DNA of 64,000 nucleotides from Mytilus galloprovincialis (GCF_965363235.1 NC_134840.1:61312793-61376792); one strand, 5' to 3'; shown: positions 53,401 to 64,000, counted from the first letter of the stretch. The notes: generated by a model not told the origin, from the letters alone. Translations and numbers: made by a program.

Positions 53401-56400
53401 GTATTATTTATCGAAGTGTGCATGAAAAATGAATATCATTCAAGTTTATAAAAATTAGAAGATGGGTTGTGATTTCCAAAGACATTACTATCCACCAGAG
53501 ACCACTTGATGTAGATTTAAGCAAGTACAGTGCATAGGTCACTGTTGGGGTCTAGCAGGAAAACAAAAGAACCAACCATAAGAATCAGTTGAAATAGGCT
53601 CGCCACAAAGCTCAAAATGCAACTAACAAAACTTAGTTTTCACATGACCAAAAGTGATTTGTTTTGTTTTTCTCAGGGAAAGTGAACGAAACAAACTGAC
53701 TGTCGCATATGAATCAATGCAAACAAAAATGACAAGAATATGATATTTTCAAACAAATACGTTATTATTATCTTAAGATGATCTCCGTGTCATCTAGAGG
53801 GATTGACACCTTACAGGTTCATTGGACTTCCTACTGCCAGGAAAATGGACAGTTGTGCTGTCCAACCAATGTCCAACAATCGAACTAATGAGCATTTATT
53901 GAACTGACCATGTCTAGTTGTCATATTTCATTAAAATATGATTGATTTTGAAAAAGACAATAGCGTGAGTCATGGTGGAGATTGACTCGTAATCTCCGAT
54001 TTAATCACCGGTCAGTCTCCGTAATTATGACCATTTTACCAAATGATAATAGCTAGTTTTATAATAGATGGTTCTTATGTGCTTCTAGCTTAATTAAATG
54101 TTTAAGTCGTTGTCTTCTTAGTTAATTTTATAGTAATATAGTTCCTTCGTGGTGAGATCAGTGGTGGCTATATAATGTTAATTCGCAAGCTTGTACCATG
54201 ATTCAGACATTAACGGCAATTAACACATGCCATTGCAAAAGACATGCCTATATTTGTATCCATTTTATTTGTTATTCGTTGCAGATTTGACGAAAAATAT
54301 CGAATGCACTGCGGCTGTCAATGTGTTTTCCCAACTCAACTCAAGGGCTTAAAATTCACGGTGGTCTGAATTTGATTCTTTTTTTTTCAATTTCAACTTC
54401 ATCTTCAATAGTTGTCTGTTAAAGGAGCTCTAGCTACGAGATATTTAACAAATCTAAAGTATGATTTTTGCTGTTGTTGTTCAATCATTAATGTAAGTAA
54501 TATAATGAAGTTATAATTCGCTTTTAGCAGCCAGTAAGGCTTAATTTTGTTATTGGGATGTACAAGTACCGAGCCACGTCCACTTTTATTTTAATCCATC
54601 TGATGAGTTAAGCCTTTTCCGACTGAGTTTTATAGTTCGTTCTTATGTTGTACTGTTATACCACTGTCCCAGGTTAGGCGGAGGGTTGGGATCCCGCTAA
54701 CATGCTTAATTAACCCCGCCACATTCTATATGTATGTGCCTGTCCCAAGTCAGGAGCCTGTAATTCAGTGGTTGTCGTTTGTTTATGTGTTACATATTTG
54801 TTTTCGTTCATTTTTGTACATAAATAAGGCTGTTAGTTTTCTCGTTTGATTTTTTTTACATTGTCATTGCAGGGCCTTTTATAACTGACTGTGCGGAATG
54901 GGCTTTGCTCATTGTTGAAGGCCGTACGGTGACCTATAGTTGTTAATTTCTGTGTCATTTTGGTCTCTTGTGGAGAGTTGTCTCATTGGCGATCATACCA
55001 CATCTACTTTTTTTATAGTTAGCTAGTATGAATAGTCACTGTATAGTCGCTGTTCTGAAAACTATGGTGCCGCTCAAAGCTATTTATTATATTTATTATC
55101 TCAGAAAATCAGTAAATCTTATTAGAAATTAGGGGGAGGGGCAGACATCCCGCCCCCTTATGGAGCTACATTTATGGTTAATCTAGATGGTTTACTTATT
55201 CCACTCCAAGCTGTGTCTAAGTTGCAATAACTTCTTTCTCAATCCACTATTAAATAAATAAATATAATTAAACTAAACTGTAAAAAGTACAAGGGCCCCC
55301 CTTTTCAAAATCCTGATTTCGCATCTGGCATAACTGTATCTTACATTAATGAAATGAACTGAAATAGCTGTTAATTTTGTTTAAAATACTAGTAATACCC
55401 CAAAAACACCAATTTCATTAGAAAACTATCGTTGGTTTAATCTTTCTGTGTTGCTAGTAATCCTCGTTAAAAAAAGAGGCATTATTTATTTCAAAATAAA
55501 CAAACTATTAACTGCATCAATACCTTACTAAATAAAGTTAACACTACACATTTTCTGCTTGAATTTCTTTTCAATATTTAACAGATATTTATTTCATAAA
55601 CGGTCTTTAACAAATGATAAAATCTAAATTATAGACATCTGTCATAATATTTTTTTATTATTTGGGTCATTATCCTAGGAAATTGGACATTAGAATTTTT
55701 TTATAAACGTGCCAGTATTAAAAAAAATCATTAATTAACTCAAAATGAGTCACAAGTCAATGCGAGCGAGGTCGTTTTCCTCTGGCTTTTTAATTAGCCG
55801 CTTGTGTATTTGCCAAGAGCAACGTCCGAGAAATTTATTTGTGTCAGACGAACTAGAATGAAAAGTCAAACTTTTTCTTTCATTTCAACAAATAAAATAA
55901 AAAATCATTTACACTAACCCTTATCTCATTTACACTAACCTTTATTTTTTAACACGTTTATTTTTGATAAATCATAATATTATCAACATATTAAACCATC
56001 CAATTTATTCATGAATAAAAATTGCTCTCGTTTTACTGAATTATCTTGAAAAGAACAAAAATCCTTTTAAACTAATAATAATAATATTATACAGAGCCTT
56101 ATAATTATTTTTTATGAATAATAAATTTGACAAATATATGTTATAATAACATAGCAAACAATAATATATAGAGAATTACAATCATTTTTGATAAATAGAT
56201 ACTATAGAATAATACCTTTTTGGAAAAAATATTGACAAACATTATTTTATTTTGAAATTATCTATTGAAAATAACTATTTATTCTATTTCATGCATTTAC
56301 TTGAAATCGTTTATATTCAATAGAAAACTAGCAACATCTTGTCTAGTGGTGAGAGGTAAAACCATAATGTGACTCACACTTTTTTATAAAAGGAAAACAA

Positions 56401-59011
56401 TGAATTATTATAACGCTTTGTCTTTTCCCTTATTCTATCAATAAAATATGAAAAAAGTACAATTAACATAAAAAAAATCGAACAAATTGCATTGTCTAAA
56501 GCAAGAATCAACTGTTTCCAAAATGCGTTAAAACACCTGAAAATTGAAAAATTATAATGAGTGATTCATACCATTCTATGAGTCAGGTGAAATAATGAAA
56601 GAATTAAAACAGAGAGTGAAACGCTTTGAAATTTTATACGTTAAAATCATTCTTGTTGACAGTTTGTTCGTTTGTACCCATTCTGTCGTGTTTAAACAAA
56701 TTTGTTAATAATTGAATGTTTTTGTTCCGTGTGATGGACAATAACTTTACTGACTTTGTTTATTTTAATTTCTTTTTAATAAGTAATTATCGCAGAAACA
56801 AAGGAGGTTCTATTAAAAAAAACCTCTTCAATATTACATTATACTATACTTTTGTATTGTATACCCTGAACTATGGAAAAGAGTGAGCAACCTATTTTAT
56901 ATAAATAAGCGTTTATTGTTTATAAGTTTTTTAATAACTATTTAAAATAAAATATAAGGGAAATCAGTACAGTTCTGGTTAGAATTACAAATCTACGTAA
57001 ATTTTATTATTTTAGTTTATTATCATAATTTTATACGTGTGAATAGATTTTTTGCAACTATAATGATGAAAATATGAAACGATTATAGTAATTAATTTGG
57101 GTCGCTTTTGTTTTTGTTTCCAAACAAATACTCATATACTAAAGCTATATACCAAAAAGCACACACAGAAGAACAACAGGTACTCCTTCCTGTACAGTGT
57201 GTCATACGGGCGGTATCAAATTTGATTGAAAGGAAAAATGAAAATGTAGGAATATTGTTAAACTCTAATGATACAACACAGACCCTCTCTGGATACCATC
57301 ATATCATACAAAGTAGAATAACACTACCAAAAAGATAAAACTCAAATGTTGTTATTATTTTTTCTTTTACTTTTAGGACATACGACCCCATCACTAATGA
57401 GTGGACAGAGCCTCTACCTGGAGTTATTCTCCCGCATGAAAGAGAAAAACATAATATGATCTCAGTTGGAAAACGAGTGGTAGTTATAGGAGGTTTGTAT
57501 CTTTCACACACTAAATCTTGAATTAAAAGATTTTCAAAGATGAACAATACTGCATGGACATTGGTATTAGGAACAAAGTTCATCAAATACACACTTGCAT
57601 CTGAATATTCAATTCTAGTATAGGAAATGTTTTTTTATTAGCCCTGTTGACAATATCAAGGATTTGTTACCATAATAACTTGACCAAAGTGGGTTTTTTA
57701 GGGGGGAGGGGTGACAGATTCATTGGTTAAAGAAAATTCAGTTTTATATAAAAGTTAGTTGAAATAAGATGTTGTGCTTTGATTCATTAAAAGATGGCCA
57801 TGCAAACGATGCGAAAAGTCAAGTAAGAATTAAGTTTATGGATTAGGCAGTTTCGTTTTAAAACAAATATAACTTGTGAATTTACATGTTGCCGTTTCAA
57901 AATCTGTTGGAAAATTTCAAACTTGTCAATTGTTTTGATATACTGTATATAGTTAAAGGTTCGAGAGTAACTACTCCTCGGAGGGGACTGAATCGTAACC
58001 ATTGGCTACCAAAGATGCTGAATTGCTATATTGTGATAATTTCTAATGATAATTTGACTGTCCCTCTGGTATCTTTCTTCCCTCTTTTACATTTTTTTCA
58101 TTTTACATCCATGAAATAAAACATCACACATAGAGCTTATTTGAACTCTTGTTCGGTTTCCCCGCCAAAAATGGGTTAGAGATATGTACAACTGCACTGA
58201 ATGAATCGTTGTTATAATATTTGATGATATTGTCATATATAATTCATCTCATCTTATTTTTAGGACGAGGATTTGATCAAGAAACCTTCTCAGAAAAAGA
58301 CGAGGGAGCCGTTTGTAGTTATAACACACATACGAAAGGCAATGCGAGAAAAGACGGGATTTGGGATATATTCCATCCTAATGTTTTCAATCCAAGAGGA
58401 AATGCTGGTGTTGTACTGTTGGGTGAGTTTTCTTGTCACTGAAAACTTTTGTTATATAGGGTAGCTTTACATTTTACACTTGGTGTTACCACTAATTGGG
58501 CTCTACTTCAACCGTTATTAATTAACAGGAAAATGTCCATCACACAAACCACATCAATAAATAACAATATACATAACAAAATTAACGAACTTTTAAATTG
58601 GTTATTATTTTGCAGTCGAGACTGGATTGATTTATTTGTCAAACATGTCCTAAGCAAAACCAGGAACATACATATATTTGTTAGATATACTGTTCCCAGG
58701 CAAACCTTAAAAAGACCAATGAACACTAAATATTCGTCGCAAAACCATGGGTATGTCATTCAAAGCGGAATAACTCTTTATTTTTAGGAAGAAATTTGTA
58801 CCTTATAGGCGGTAAAAGTTACCAAAAGGACTGTGATGTCAGGATGGTTGAATGCTATAACACAAAGAGACGGAAGATTAGAGAATCGTTTCAACTACCA
58901 GACAGTTTTAGCTATGTCAACGTTGATTGTGTTGTCCTCAAAGTGCCTATCACAAATACAGATATTAATTTTGATGATATATTATTGTATGACAAATACA
59001 TAATGTGGTAG
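41491..59011 (+). CDS. Kelch-repeat (KLHL-like) protein, 5 exons, no BTB domain seen
   Basis: Exons 41491-41872, 47005-47191, 57377-57492, 58264-58422 and 58788-59011 join in frame (phases 1, 2, 1, 1) to 1068 nt, 355 residues. All junctions are GT/AG, and the kelch motifs run across them without a gap. Residues about 66-335 hold five kelch blades, each with the double glycine and W/YDP pattern: LYVIGG..WRYDP, IYVTGG..CYDP, LYASGG..TYDP, VVVIGG.., LYLIGG... A partial blade precedes them (20-60). Kelch blades fold into a propeller that binds partner proteins; in KLHL proteins an N-terminal BTB-BACK pair links this to a Cullin3 ubiquitin ligase. No BTB or BACK exon was found upstream. The acceptor ttttag directly precedes AATG, so the ATG may be internal to a longer protein or may start a kelch-only protein. 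The start is therefore the least certain part. Confidence 0.85.
41985..42135 (+). repeat. Dispersed repeat A, partial
   Basis: Plus-oriented fragment in kelch intron 1, starting about 110 bases after exon 1. Landmarks gaagatgtggtatgcttgtc and gtcatcgtacagccatcaac. It makes exon 1 appear to read into a longer open frame; the extension is repeat, not gene. Confidence 0.65.
45469..45650 (+). repeat. Dispersed repeat A with adjoining A tract
   Basis: A run of about 18 A immediately precedes aagaagatgtggtatgatta. The copy is well preserved to ccccgaaatgacaatgtaaa. Located in kelch intron 1. Confidence 0.7.
46311..46439. mobile_element. 129-bp element with 19-bp perfect terminal inverted repeats
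   Basis: AATCATTTTCATAACAGCG at 46311-46329 is exactly inverted at 46421-46439. The interior (91 bp) is not palindromic and not coding. It lies in kelch intron 1, just before an AATG microsatellite. A small MITE is the simplest reading; no clear target duplication was found. Confidence 0.5.
46454..46488 (+). repeat. AATG microsatellite
   Basis: About eight uninterrupted AATG units in kelch intron 1, directly after the 129-bp TIR element. Confidence 0.85.
49407..50878 (+). mobile_element. Tandem-core element with TGTCTCGC termini (element 2)
   Basis: It lies in kelch intron 2. It begins TGTCTCGCC and ends GGCGAGACA, so the termini are inverted repeats; the right end also folds by itself (GTCTCGC 50847-50853, GCGAGAC 50871-50877). 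The core has eight units of about 167 bp: the landmark CTCCATGGAAATGAG or its variants falls at 49548, 49701, 49865, 50032, 50199, 50366, 50533 and 50701. Units 1-3 are divergent, while the last two look identical over about 160 bases. No coding capacity. Same general plan as elements 1 and 3 with unrelated sequence. Confidence 0.7.
51360..51640 (+). repeat. Dispersed repeat F
   Basis: Landmarks cacgacgggtgttaaatgta, gcaggatctgcttacccttt and gacgttgtaagtttattttc. An inverted copy lies at 23640-23930; plus-oriented end fragments at 2740-2845, 7895-8010 and 58035-58095 share gttgtcagtttattttc or gactgtccctctggtatctt. Located in kelch intron 2. Confidence 0.6.
54640..55015 (-). repeat. Dispersed repeat A, longest copy
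   Basis: Minus-oriented copy in kelch intron 2, carrying parts missing elsewhere: gttataccactgtcccagg, gttgggatcccgctaacatg, cctgtcccaagtcaggagcc and the accgtacggccttcaacaat block (inverted). It shows that the shorter copies are fragments of a unit of at least 370 bp. Confidence 0.7.
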
Positions 59012-59164
59012 AATTTTACACTAGTCAATTATGTCACTGTCTTGCCTGAAATTATACTTTTTAGTCAGTTTAAAACTGTACCTCGAAAATATGAGAGTTA
59101 AAAGTATCTGTTTTGGTCTAAGAAAAGACGTCACAACAAAATACGGCCAATTATAGATGCAACC

Positions 59165-59193
59165 AAGGACGTATAACTAACATATACGTCCTT
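59165..59193 (+). other. Hairpin in the kelch 3' UTR
   Basis: A perfect 10-bp stem (AAGGACGTAT / ATACGTCCTT) with a 9-base loop lies about 150 bases after the stop codon and upstream of the poly(A) signal. It could fold in the mRNA. Function unknown. Confidence 0.5.
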
Positions 59194-59232
59194 GATGCAA
59201 CTTATTTTTTTTATGCAAGTGCTAACGATTCT

Positions 59233-59238
59233 AATAAA
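59233..59238 (+). terminator. Poly(A) signal of the kelch gene
   Basis: AATAAA stands 222 bases after the stop codon and is followed by a T/GT-rich stretch. A strong hairpin lies upstream in the same 3' UTR. Confidence 0.5.
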
Positions 59239-60136
59239 TATAAGTTATTTGTGTAAGCTTTCACTTCTTTCATTCATTTTGAAACTGAAATGCAAATATG
59301 AAATCACAACAGCATTACCCGTATCAATGGTTTAATATAAATCCCACCAGGAAACTTGAAAACATAAATTTGAACAAAAGAAAAAATCAAGTCAGTCGAG
59401 GTGCATCAATACAATTTAAAAAATCGTACCACATACCAACGGTGTAATGTGTGTATACTTTTCATAAATGCACCAAATAAGAATTCCACCTATGTCTTGA
59501 GGCAATATTTCATGCATATTCAAGTCGAATACAAATTACCAACATACAATAGAATGATAATCTTCTTTAAGTGAAGCGAGCATGACACCTTTCACATAGC
59601 ATCGGATTATATAAGTGACCTCATTTCGACCGGTCGTGGCTACATATTTTTAAATCAATATACCGCCAAACGAGGGCGAGAACCAAAAGACACTGATGCT
59701 AATACAATACCATACTATAAATCAATGACATATCATGAAAAATTCCTCTGATATACAAGTCCCTGGTCAACGACGAAAAGAAGGTCAATCTGTACAATAG
59801 TTATAATCAAGCAGGAATTGAAGAAAAAAACTATATCCGATCTCAGCTCTAACCTCATACAATTTGGCATATATGTGTTATTACTTTGATATTTTACTTT
59901 ACCCTAACCCTGATGAATCATGTTTAATATGAGTTCAAGAGAGACGTGTTAATACAAACAAACTGTGGATAAGAGAACACAAGTACACACCCGTGATATC
60001 GCGGGTCCGTGACTGAATTAAAGTATATAACTATGCCTAAGCCTTAATTTAGTAATTGGTATTGTCATCTGATAAAGTCATGTCGATTATAAGATACACA
60101 GTTTTCTCTGCTTTCAAATCTTTCTGTTTGAACCCG

Positions 60137-60567
60137 TCGACCTGGAACTTATCAATTATAGGAAATATTAATTATTTGGAAAACAAAAGGTCCAGGCTAT
60201 CCAGGAATAGGGTATTTTTTAATCAACAGCATTGTCCTATATTAGTTATCTTAGAAAGTCTTGCTGATTGCTGAATGAAGGTACAATAGGGAAAAATTTG
60301 ACAATGATTGAATTTAGTAGTGTCAGCCCTTTGATTATGACCCGTGTATATAGCAAAATCCTAAATACATCGTTTGGTGGTGCGCCTGTCAAATGCGGAA
60401 CGTACAGATAAGGTAATAGCTAACAGGTGAATATACTATTGGTATCGGTATCGGATTAGACCCGGAACTTGTTAATTATTGGCAATATTAATTACGTGGA
60501 AAACAAAAGGGTCTGGAGTGGTGTAATTTTTAATCTACACCATTGTCCTATATTAGTTATATATAGA
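60137..60567 (+). repeat. Direct repeat pair
   Basis: Segments 60137-60255 and 60460-60567 share ggaacttrtyaattat, rgaaaacaaaaggk and cattgtcctatattagttat. Probably two fragments of one dispersed repeat. Confidence 0.5.
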
Positions 60568-60905
60568 GTGGTATAGGGGGAGGGTTGAGATCTCACAAAC
60601 ATGTTTAACCCCGCCGCATTTATGCGCCTGTCCCAAGTCAGGAGCCTCTGGCCTTTGTTAGTCTTGTATTATTTTAATTTTAGTTTCTTGTGTACAATTT
60701 GGAAATTAGTATGGCGTTCATTATCACTGGACTAGTATATATTTGTTTATGGGCCAGCTGAGGGACGCCTCCGGGTGCGGGAATTTCTCGCTACATTGAA
60801 GACCTGTTGGTGACCCTCTGCTGTTGTGTTTTTTATTTGGTCGGGTTGTTGTCTCTTTGACACATTCCCCATTTCCATTCTCAATTTTATTGATTTCTTT
60901 GATTT
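60545..60905 (+). repeat. Mixed dispersed repeats (A end and repeat E)
   Basis: The first part (to about 60650) has cccgccgcatttatgcgcct and cccaagtcaggagcctctgg, the terminal part of repeat A. The second (60700-60905) is repeat E, with cctccgggtgcgggaatttc and gacacattccccatttccat. Diverged copies of E are at 42480-42630 and, inverted, at 40545-40620 and 43225-43310. Confidence 0.55.
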
Positions 60906-61154
60906 GTCGTTTTTACCCGATGACGGCTGACAAATTGGACCTCGTAATTTTAGTATTATAGATGTGCTTGAAAACATCCTGGTGTTGACAGACAGTGCCA
61001 ACATCACACACCAAACTCAAACAGCTGCACAGAGCATAGAGAAATCGTGGACGGCCAGTTAAAGATAAATCATAAGCACTAACTCTTCAAAGGAAAAAAA
61101 ACCAACAAGATAAAAGCATTTAACAACTGTAGATGCTATAGACTACGGTCAAAA

Positions 61155-61450
61155 GATATAATAAGATGTGGTATGCGTCCCAAAATGAGACAGCTCTCTA
61201 TCTAAGTCACAATATGTAAAAGTAAACAATTATAAAGGTCAAAGTATGGTCTTAAACACGGAGTCTTGGTTCACACCGAACAGCAAGCTATAAAGAGCTC
61301 CAACCTGTGAAAAGTGTAAAACAACTCAAACAAGAAAACTAACGGTTTTACGTATAAAAAAATGATAAACGAGAAACATATATGAACCACATCAACAAAC
61401 GACAACTACTGAACAACGGTTTCCTGATTTAGAACAGGTTTAGTTTAAAC
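61155..61450 (+). repeat. Dispersed repeat A, strongly diverged
   Basis: Plus-oriented old copy (aagatgtggtatgcgtcccaa, acatcaacaaacgacaacta). Many changes from the other copies. Confidence 0.5.
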
Positions 61451-62360
61451 ATATTTATTTATTGTGGATTGGGAAACTAGATATTACAACTTATAGTAAT
61501 CCCTTTCCACTTTGCTGGTGCGAGTGCTGCCTTGTAACGACAGGGGCACATTTACCCTAATACATTTATTTTCGGGATCAACCAAATCTCACTCCTTTAA
61601 TTTCAATCACTGGAACTTTAAAACTTACATAGAAAAACGTAAAAGATAGTAAAACAAGACGTCCAGAAAAAAACTCGGATCACCATGTGTGCAAAATGAT
61701 ATATTTTAGATGTATTAACTACAGAAACATGTAAGAATATAAGCCAGACGATGTCTCAAAATTGAACTTGATGAAACTCCGTGAATTATTAAATTAGAGT
61801 CTTGCAATACAGCAAGCTTTACGGTGCAAATGATAAGATGCTATAATGAAAGTGACTCACTTGACACATGAAGATCACATATGCTTCATTATTGCATCAA
61901 ATCTGGGAATACAGTTTTATATATTAATAGTAATGTGCAAGATTAAATGCAGAGGCTGTCATATCCCATAGCAGTCATTTGACTACTAAATTTTGTTGTA
62001 ATTGTCAAATGTAATAATGTTAAAAGGTAGGAACCTACGAAGAACAGAGCTGAGAGCTCCTCGTTTTTTTTTTTATCACCAAACAAGATATATATAGGTA
62101 ATGATGATTAGTTATGGAAATATAATTGTGTTTCATACTTGAAATAATGAAGCAGCTATGCACTTTATATTGTTCATCAATTTAACATAAGTGCTTACTA
62201 TATTTTCGTTGTTTCTTTTTTATTTAGACCCGTTTTCCCATGTCACACCGTGTTCACCTTGCTTTATTCAAGATATATGTAAGTAGTTGGTTCAATGGCA
62301 TTACTATTTATTTTGTCAGCTTTACTTTTCAGTATCGTTTGTAAAAAGTTCATTTTTGTC

Positions 62361-62408
62361 GAGCCTTCGACTTTAGTCGAAAAAGCGAGACTAAGCGATC
62401 CTACATTC

Positions 62409-62440
<32 letters not shown>

Positions 62441-63217
62441 ACAAATATTCACTCTGTGGTTAAAGTTTTTGAAATTTTAATAACTTTCTTAAACTATACT
62501 GAATTTCTACCAAACTTGGAAAGAAGCTTGTTTATGATCACAAGAAAGTATCCAGAAGTAAATTTTGTAAAAATAAAATTCCATTTTTTCCGTATTTTAC
62601 TTATAAATGGACTTAGTTTTTCTGCGAGGAAACATTACATTCACTCTGTGGTTAAAGTTTTTAAAATTTTAATAACTTTCATAAACTATCCTTGATTTGT
62701 ACCAAACTTGGACAGAAGCTTGTTTATGATCATAAGATAGTATCAAGAAGAAAATTTTGTAAAAATAAATTTCCACTTTTCCGTATTTTACTTATAAATG
62801 GACTTAGTTTTTTTGCCAGAAACAAAACATTCGCTCTGTGGTTTAAGTTTTTAAAATGTTTATAATGTTCTTAAACTATCCTGGATTTCTACCAAACTTA
62901 GACAAAAGCTTGTTTCTGATCATAAGATATTATTCAGAAGTAAATTTTGCAAAAAAAAAAAATCACTTTTTCCGTATTTTACTTATAAATGGACTTAGTT
63001 TTTCTTCCAGTTAACATTACATACAGTCTGCAGTTAAAGTTTATAAAACATTTATTAGATTCATAAACTATCCTGGATTTTTTACCAAACTTGGAAACTT
63101 CTTTCAATCAAAAGACAGTATCGAGAGGGAAATTTTTATTGATGTTTTTCCTCATTTTTGTTGAGTCTGCGATTAACAGCAAAATAGGCGAGACACTGGG
63201 TTCCGTGGAACCCTTAC
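62361..63217 (+). mobile_element. Tandem-core element with hairpin ends (element 3)
   Basis: The left end has the palindrome TTCGACTTTAGTCGAA (62366-62381), then a CGT/CGG microsatellite (62409-62437). A core of four roughly 190-bp units follows (CTCTGTGG or variant near 62452, 62644, 62834, 63024), each with ACCAAACTTGGA and AAGCTTGTTT-type landmarks. The right end has the palindrome GGGTTCCGTGGAACCC (63198-63213). The Arg-rich open frames over the microsatellite are not genes. Same plan as elements 1 and 2. Confidence 0.65.
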
Positions 63218-64000
63218 GAATTTTTTTTTATCATCTACAAGAAGAACATCAAGAAACTCAGTTCCTTTGCTTGTTTGTCTCTTTAGTTGTGCATTTACTA
63301 CTTTTGTGCATGAATGGACACCCCATATCCTTTCTTTTCTATTAAGACATGTTCTACTTGCCAAAAACTGCAGTTGTATGTTTTTTTTTAGAAAACAACT
63401 TTCACATATCAGAGACCAAAGACTAGAATATAGAGTTTGAAAACATTCATGCCATCTTTCATTGTGTAGCTGAACATGACTAGTAGGTAGCTTCCATTTT
63501 CACAATAGATGGAGACACAATTTGTAAACTTAAGACAATGTGGCTGCTCCAGCTAACACGTAAACACACAAGCTACACAAATCCCTGCTGTGAATCAAAT
63601 TTGGTAAATAAATGGACAGTGATGTGGAAAATAAGTTGAGTAAGCAATTGTATTTCAAACTGGGGCCATCGTTTACTAGAAGTAAGTTGTGAACTTTTGG
63701 CAACTATTGAGGGATATCTCATGAAGCTAAGATGAGGAGCAGCAGTAAAAGTACTTTTTCCTTAGTTTTTGGTTTTCTTTTGGTTTGTTTAAGATTTTTG
63801 TTGTGAATTCATACACCATGTTCATCCTTTATCATTAAGATAAAACTTTAAGCAAGCATCATGCATGAAATATTTTAAAAGTTTCCTTATAAAAGTGTCC
63901 TGAACAAATGTTACTGCAAGCAACCACCACCTGTTTGAGAGCTGCACAACAATCCACTTGGCTAAATGTAATAGCCAGCTCATCAGCATGTCAGTAGTCA

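Larger units (their letters stand above)
47192..57376 (+). other. Kelch intron 2 (about 10.2 kb)
   Basis: Holds tandem-core element 2, repeats F and A, and AT-rich DNA. Three less AT-biased, repeat-free stretches (about 52840-53020, 53880-54020, 55740-55870) contain GATA-like (CTTATCG, TTATCC), TAATTA and AP-1 motifs and might be regulatory. AP-1 heptamers: 47847, 48868, 53966, 55746, 56370, 56579. The open frames here (for instance 53167-53451 and 57108-57338) have no recognisable domain and no fitting splice sites. Confidence 0.4.
59240..64000. other. Intergenic region after the kelch gene
   Basis: 59240-60130, 61450-62360 and 63220-64000 contain no recognisable gene. The last 180 bases are open in one frame on each strand without a domain I can name, so a gene running off the edge cannot be excluded. 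An AP-1 heptamer is at 61853. Confidence 0.45.

Noticed and set aside
53167-53451. 94-codon frame in kelch intron 2
   Set aside because: AT-driven composition, no recognisable domain, and not needed for the kelch blade order.
57108-57338. 76-codon frame shortly before kelch exon 3
   Set aside because: No kelch motif and no acceptor or donor that fits the phases of neighbouring exons; joining exon 2 directly to 57377 keeps the propeller intact.
62295-62480. Arg-rich open frames on both strands
   Set aside because: Produced by the CGT/CGG microsatellite inside tandem-core element 3.
63824-64000. Open frames on both strands at the right edge
   Set aside because: Too short and without recognisable motif; kept only as an edge uncertainty.
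1-64000. CRISPR arrays, bacterial operons, rRNA or intact tRNA genes, retroelement or virus-like coding regions
   Set aside because: None seen. The tandem arrays have no regularly spaced unique spacers, and no frame shows polymerase, integrase, capsid or envelope motifs.

Overview
The window is AT-rich animal DNA with spliced genes: short coding exons bounded by GT/AG sites and separated by introns of up to 10 kb. The dispersed repeat families are ones I remember as very common in marine mussels, so the best guess is a bivalve close to Mytilus. That is recognition from memory, not a database search. No bacterial features, rRNA or CRISPR arrays are visible, and I see no reverse transcriptase, transposase, capsid or envelope reading frames.

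Three host protein genes can be assembled. (1) On the minus strand (20374 down to 15019) four exons encode a complete 397-residue MAP-kinase phosphatase of the DUSP10/MKP5 type, with a rhodanese domain and a dual-specificity phosphatase domain. A TATA box and a CRE-like site lie upstream, and AP-1 heptamers are concentrated in its introns. (2) On the plus strand (34525-37251) four exons encode a 397-residue protein I do not recognise, with a threefold octapeptide repeat and a C-terminal RRM-like fold. (3) On the plus strand (41491-59011) five exons encode a 355-residue kelch-repeat protein with no visible BTB/BACK domain; one intron is about 10.2 kb. All exon junctions in these three models keep the reading frame. 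Two further short blocks look like orphan exons (24087-24229 minus; 26968-27055 plus).

Layout: 1-15.0 kb is gene-poor and packed with old repeat fragments. 15.0-20.65 kb is the phosphatase gene with its promoter. 20.7-34.4 kb is mostly unassigned, with a tRNA-type SINE, a 443-bp palindromic MITE and the two orphan exons. 34.4-37.3 kb is the unrecognised gene. 37.3-41.5 kb holds a tandem-core element. 41.5-59.2 kb is the kelch gene, whose introns contain a second tandem-core element, small MITE-like sequences and blocks that look like regulatory DNA. 59.2-64 kb is intergenic with a third tandem-core element.

The most notable repeats are three unrelated-sequence elements (39042-40304, 49407-50878, 62361-63217) that share one plan: short hairpins or inverted termini around a core of 160-190 bp tandem units. 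This matches the pearl/Helentron-like non-autonomous elements known from bivalves. A second notable signal is an apparent excess of AP-1 heptamers (TGASTCA): about 22 counted by eye against roughly 7-8 expected for this base composition, with five inside the phosphatase gene. All coordinates and counts were read by eye.
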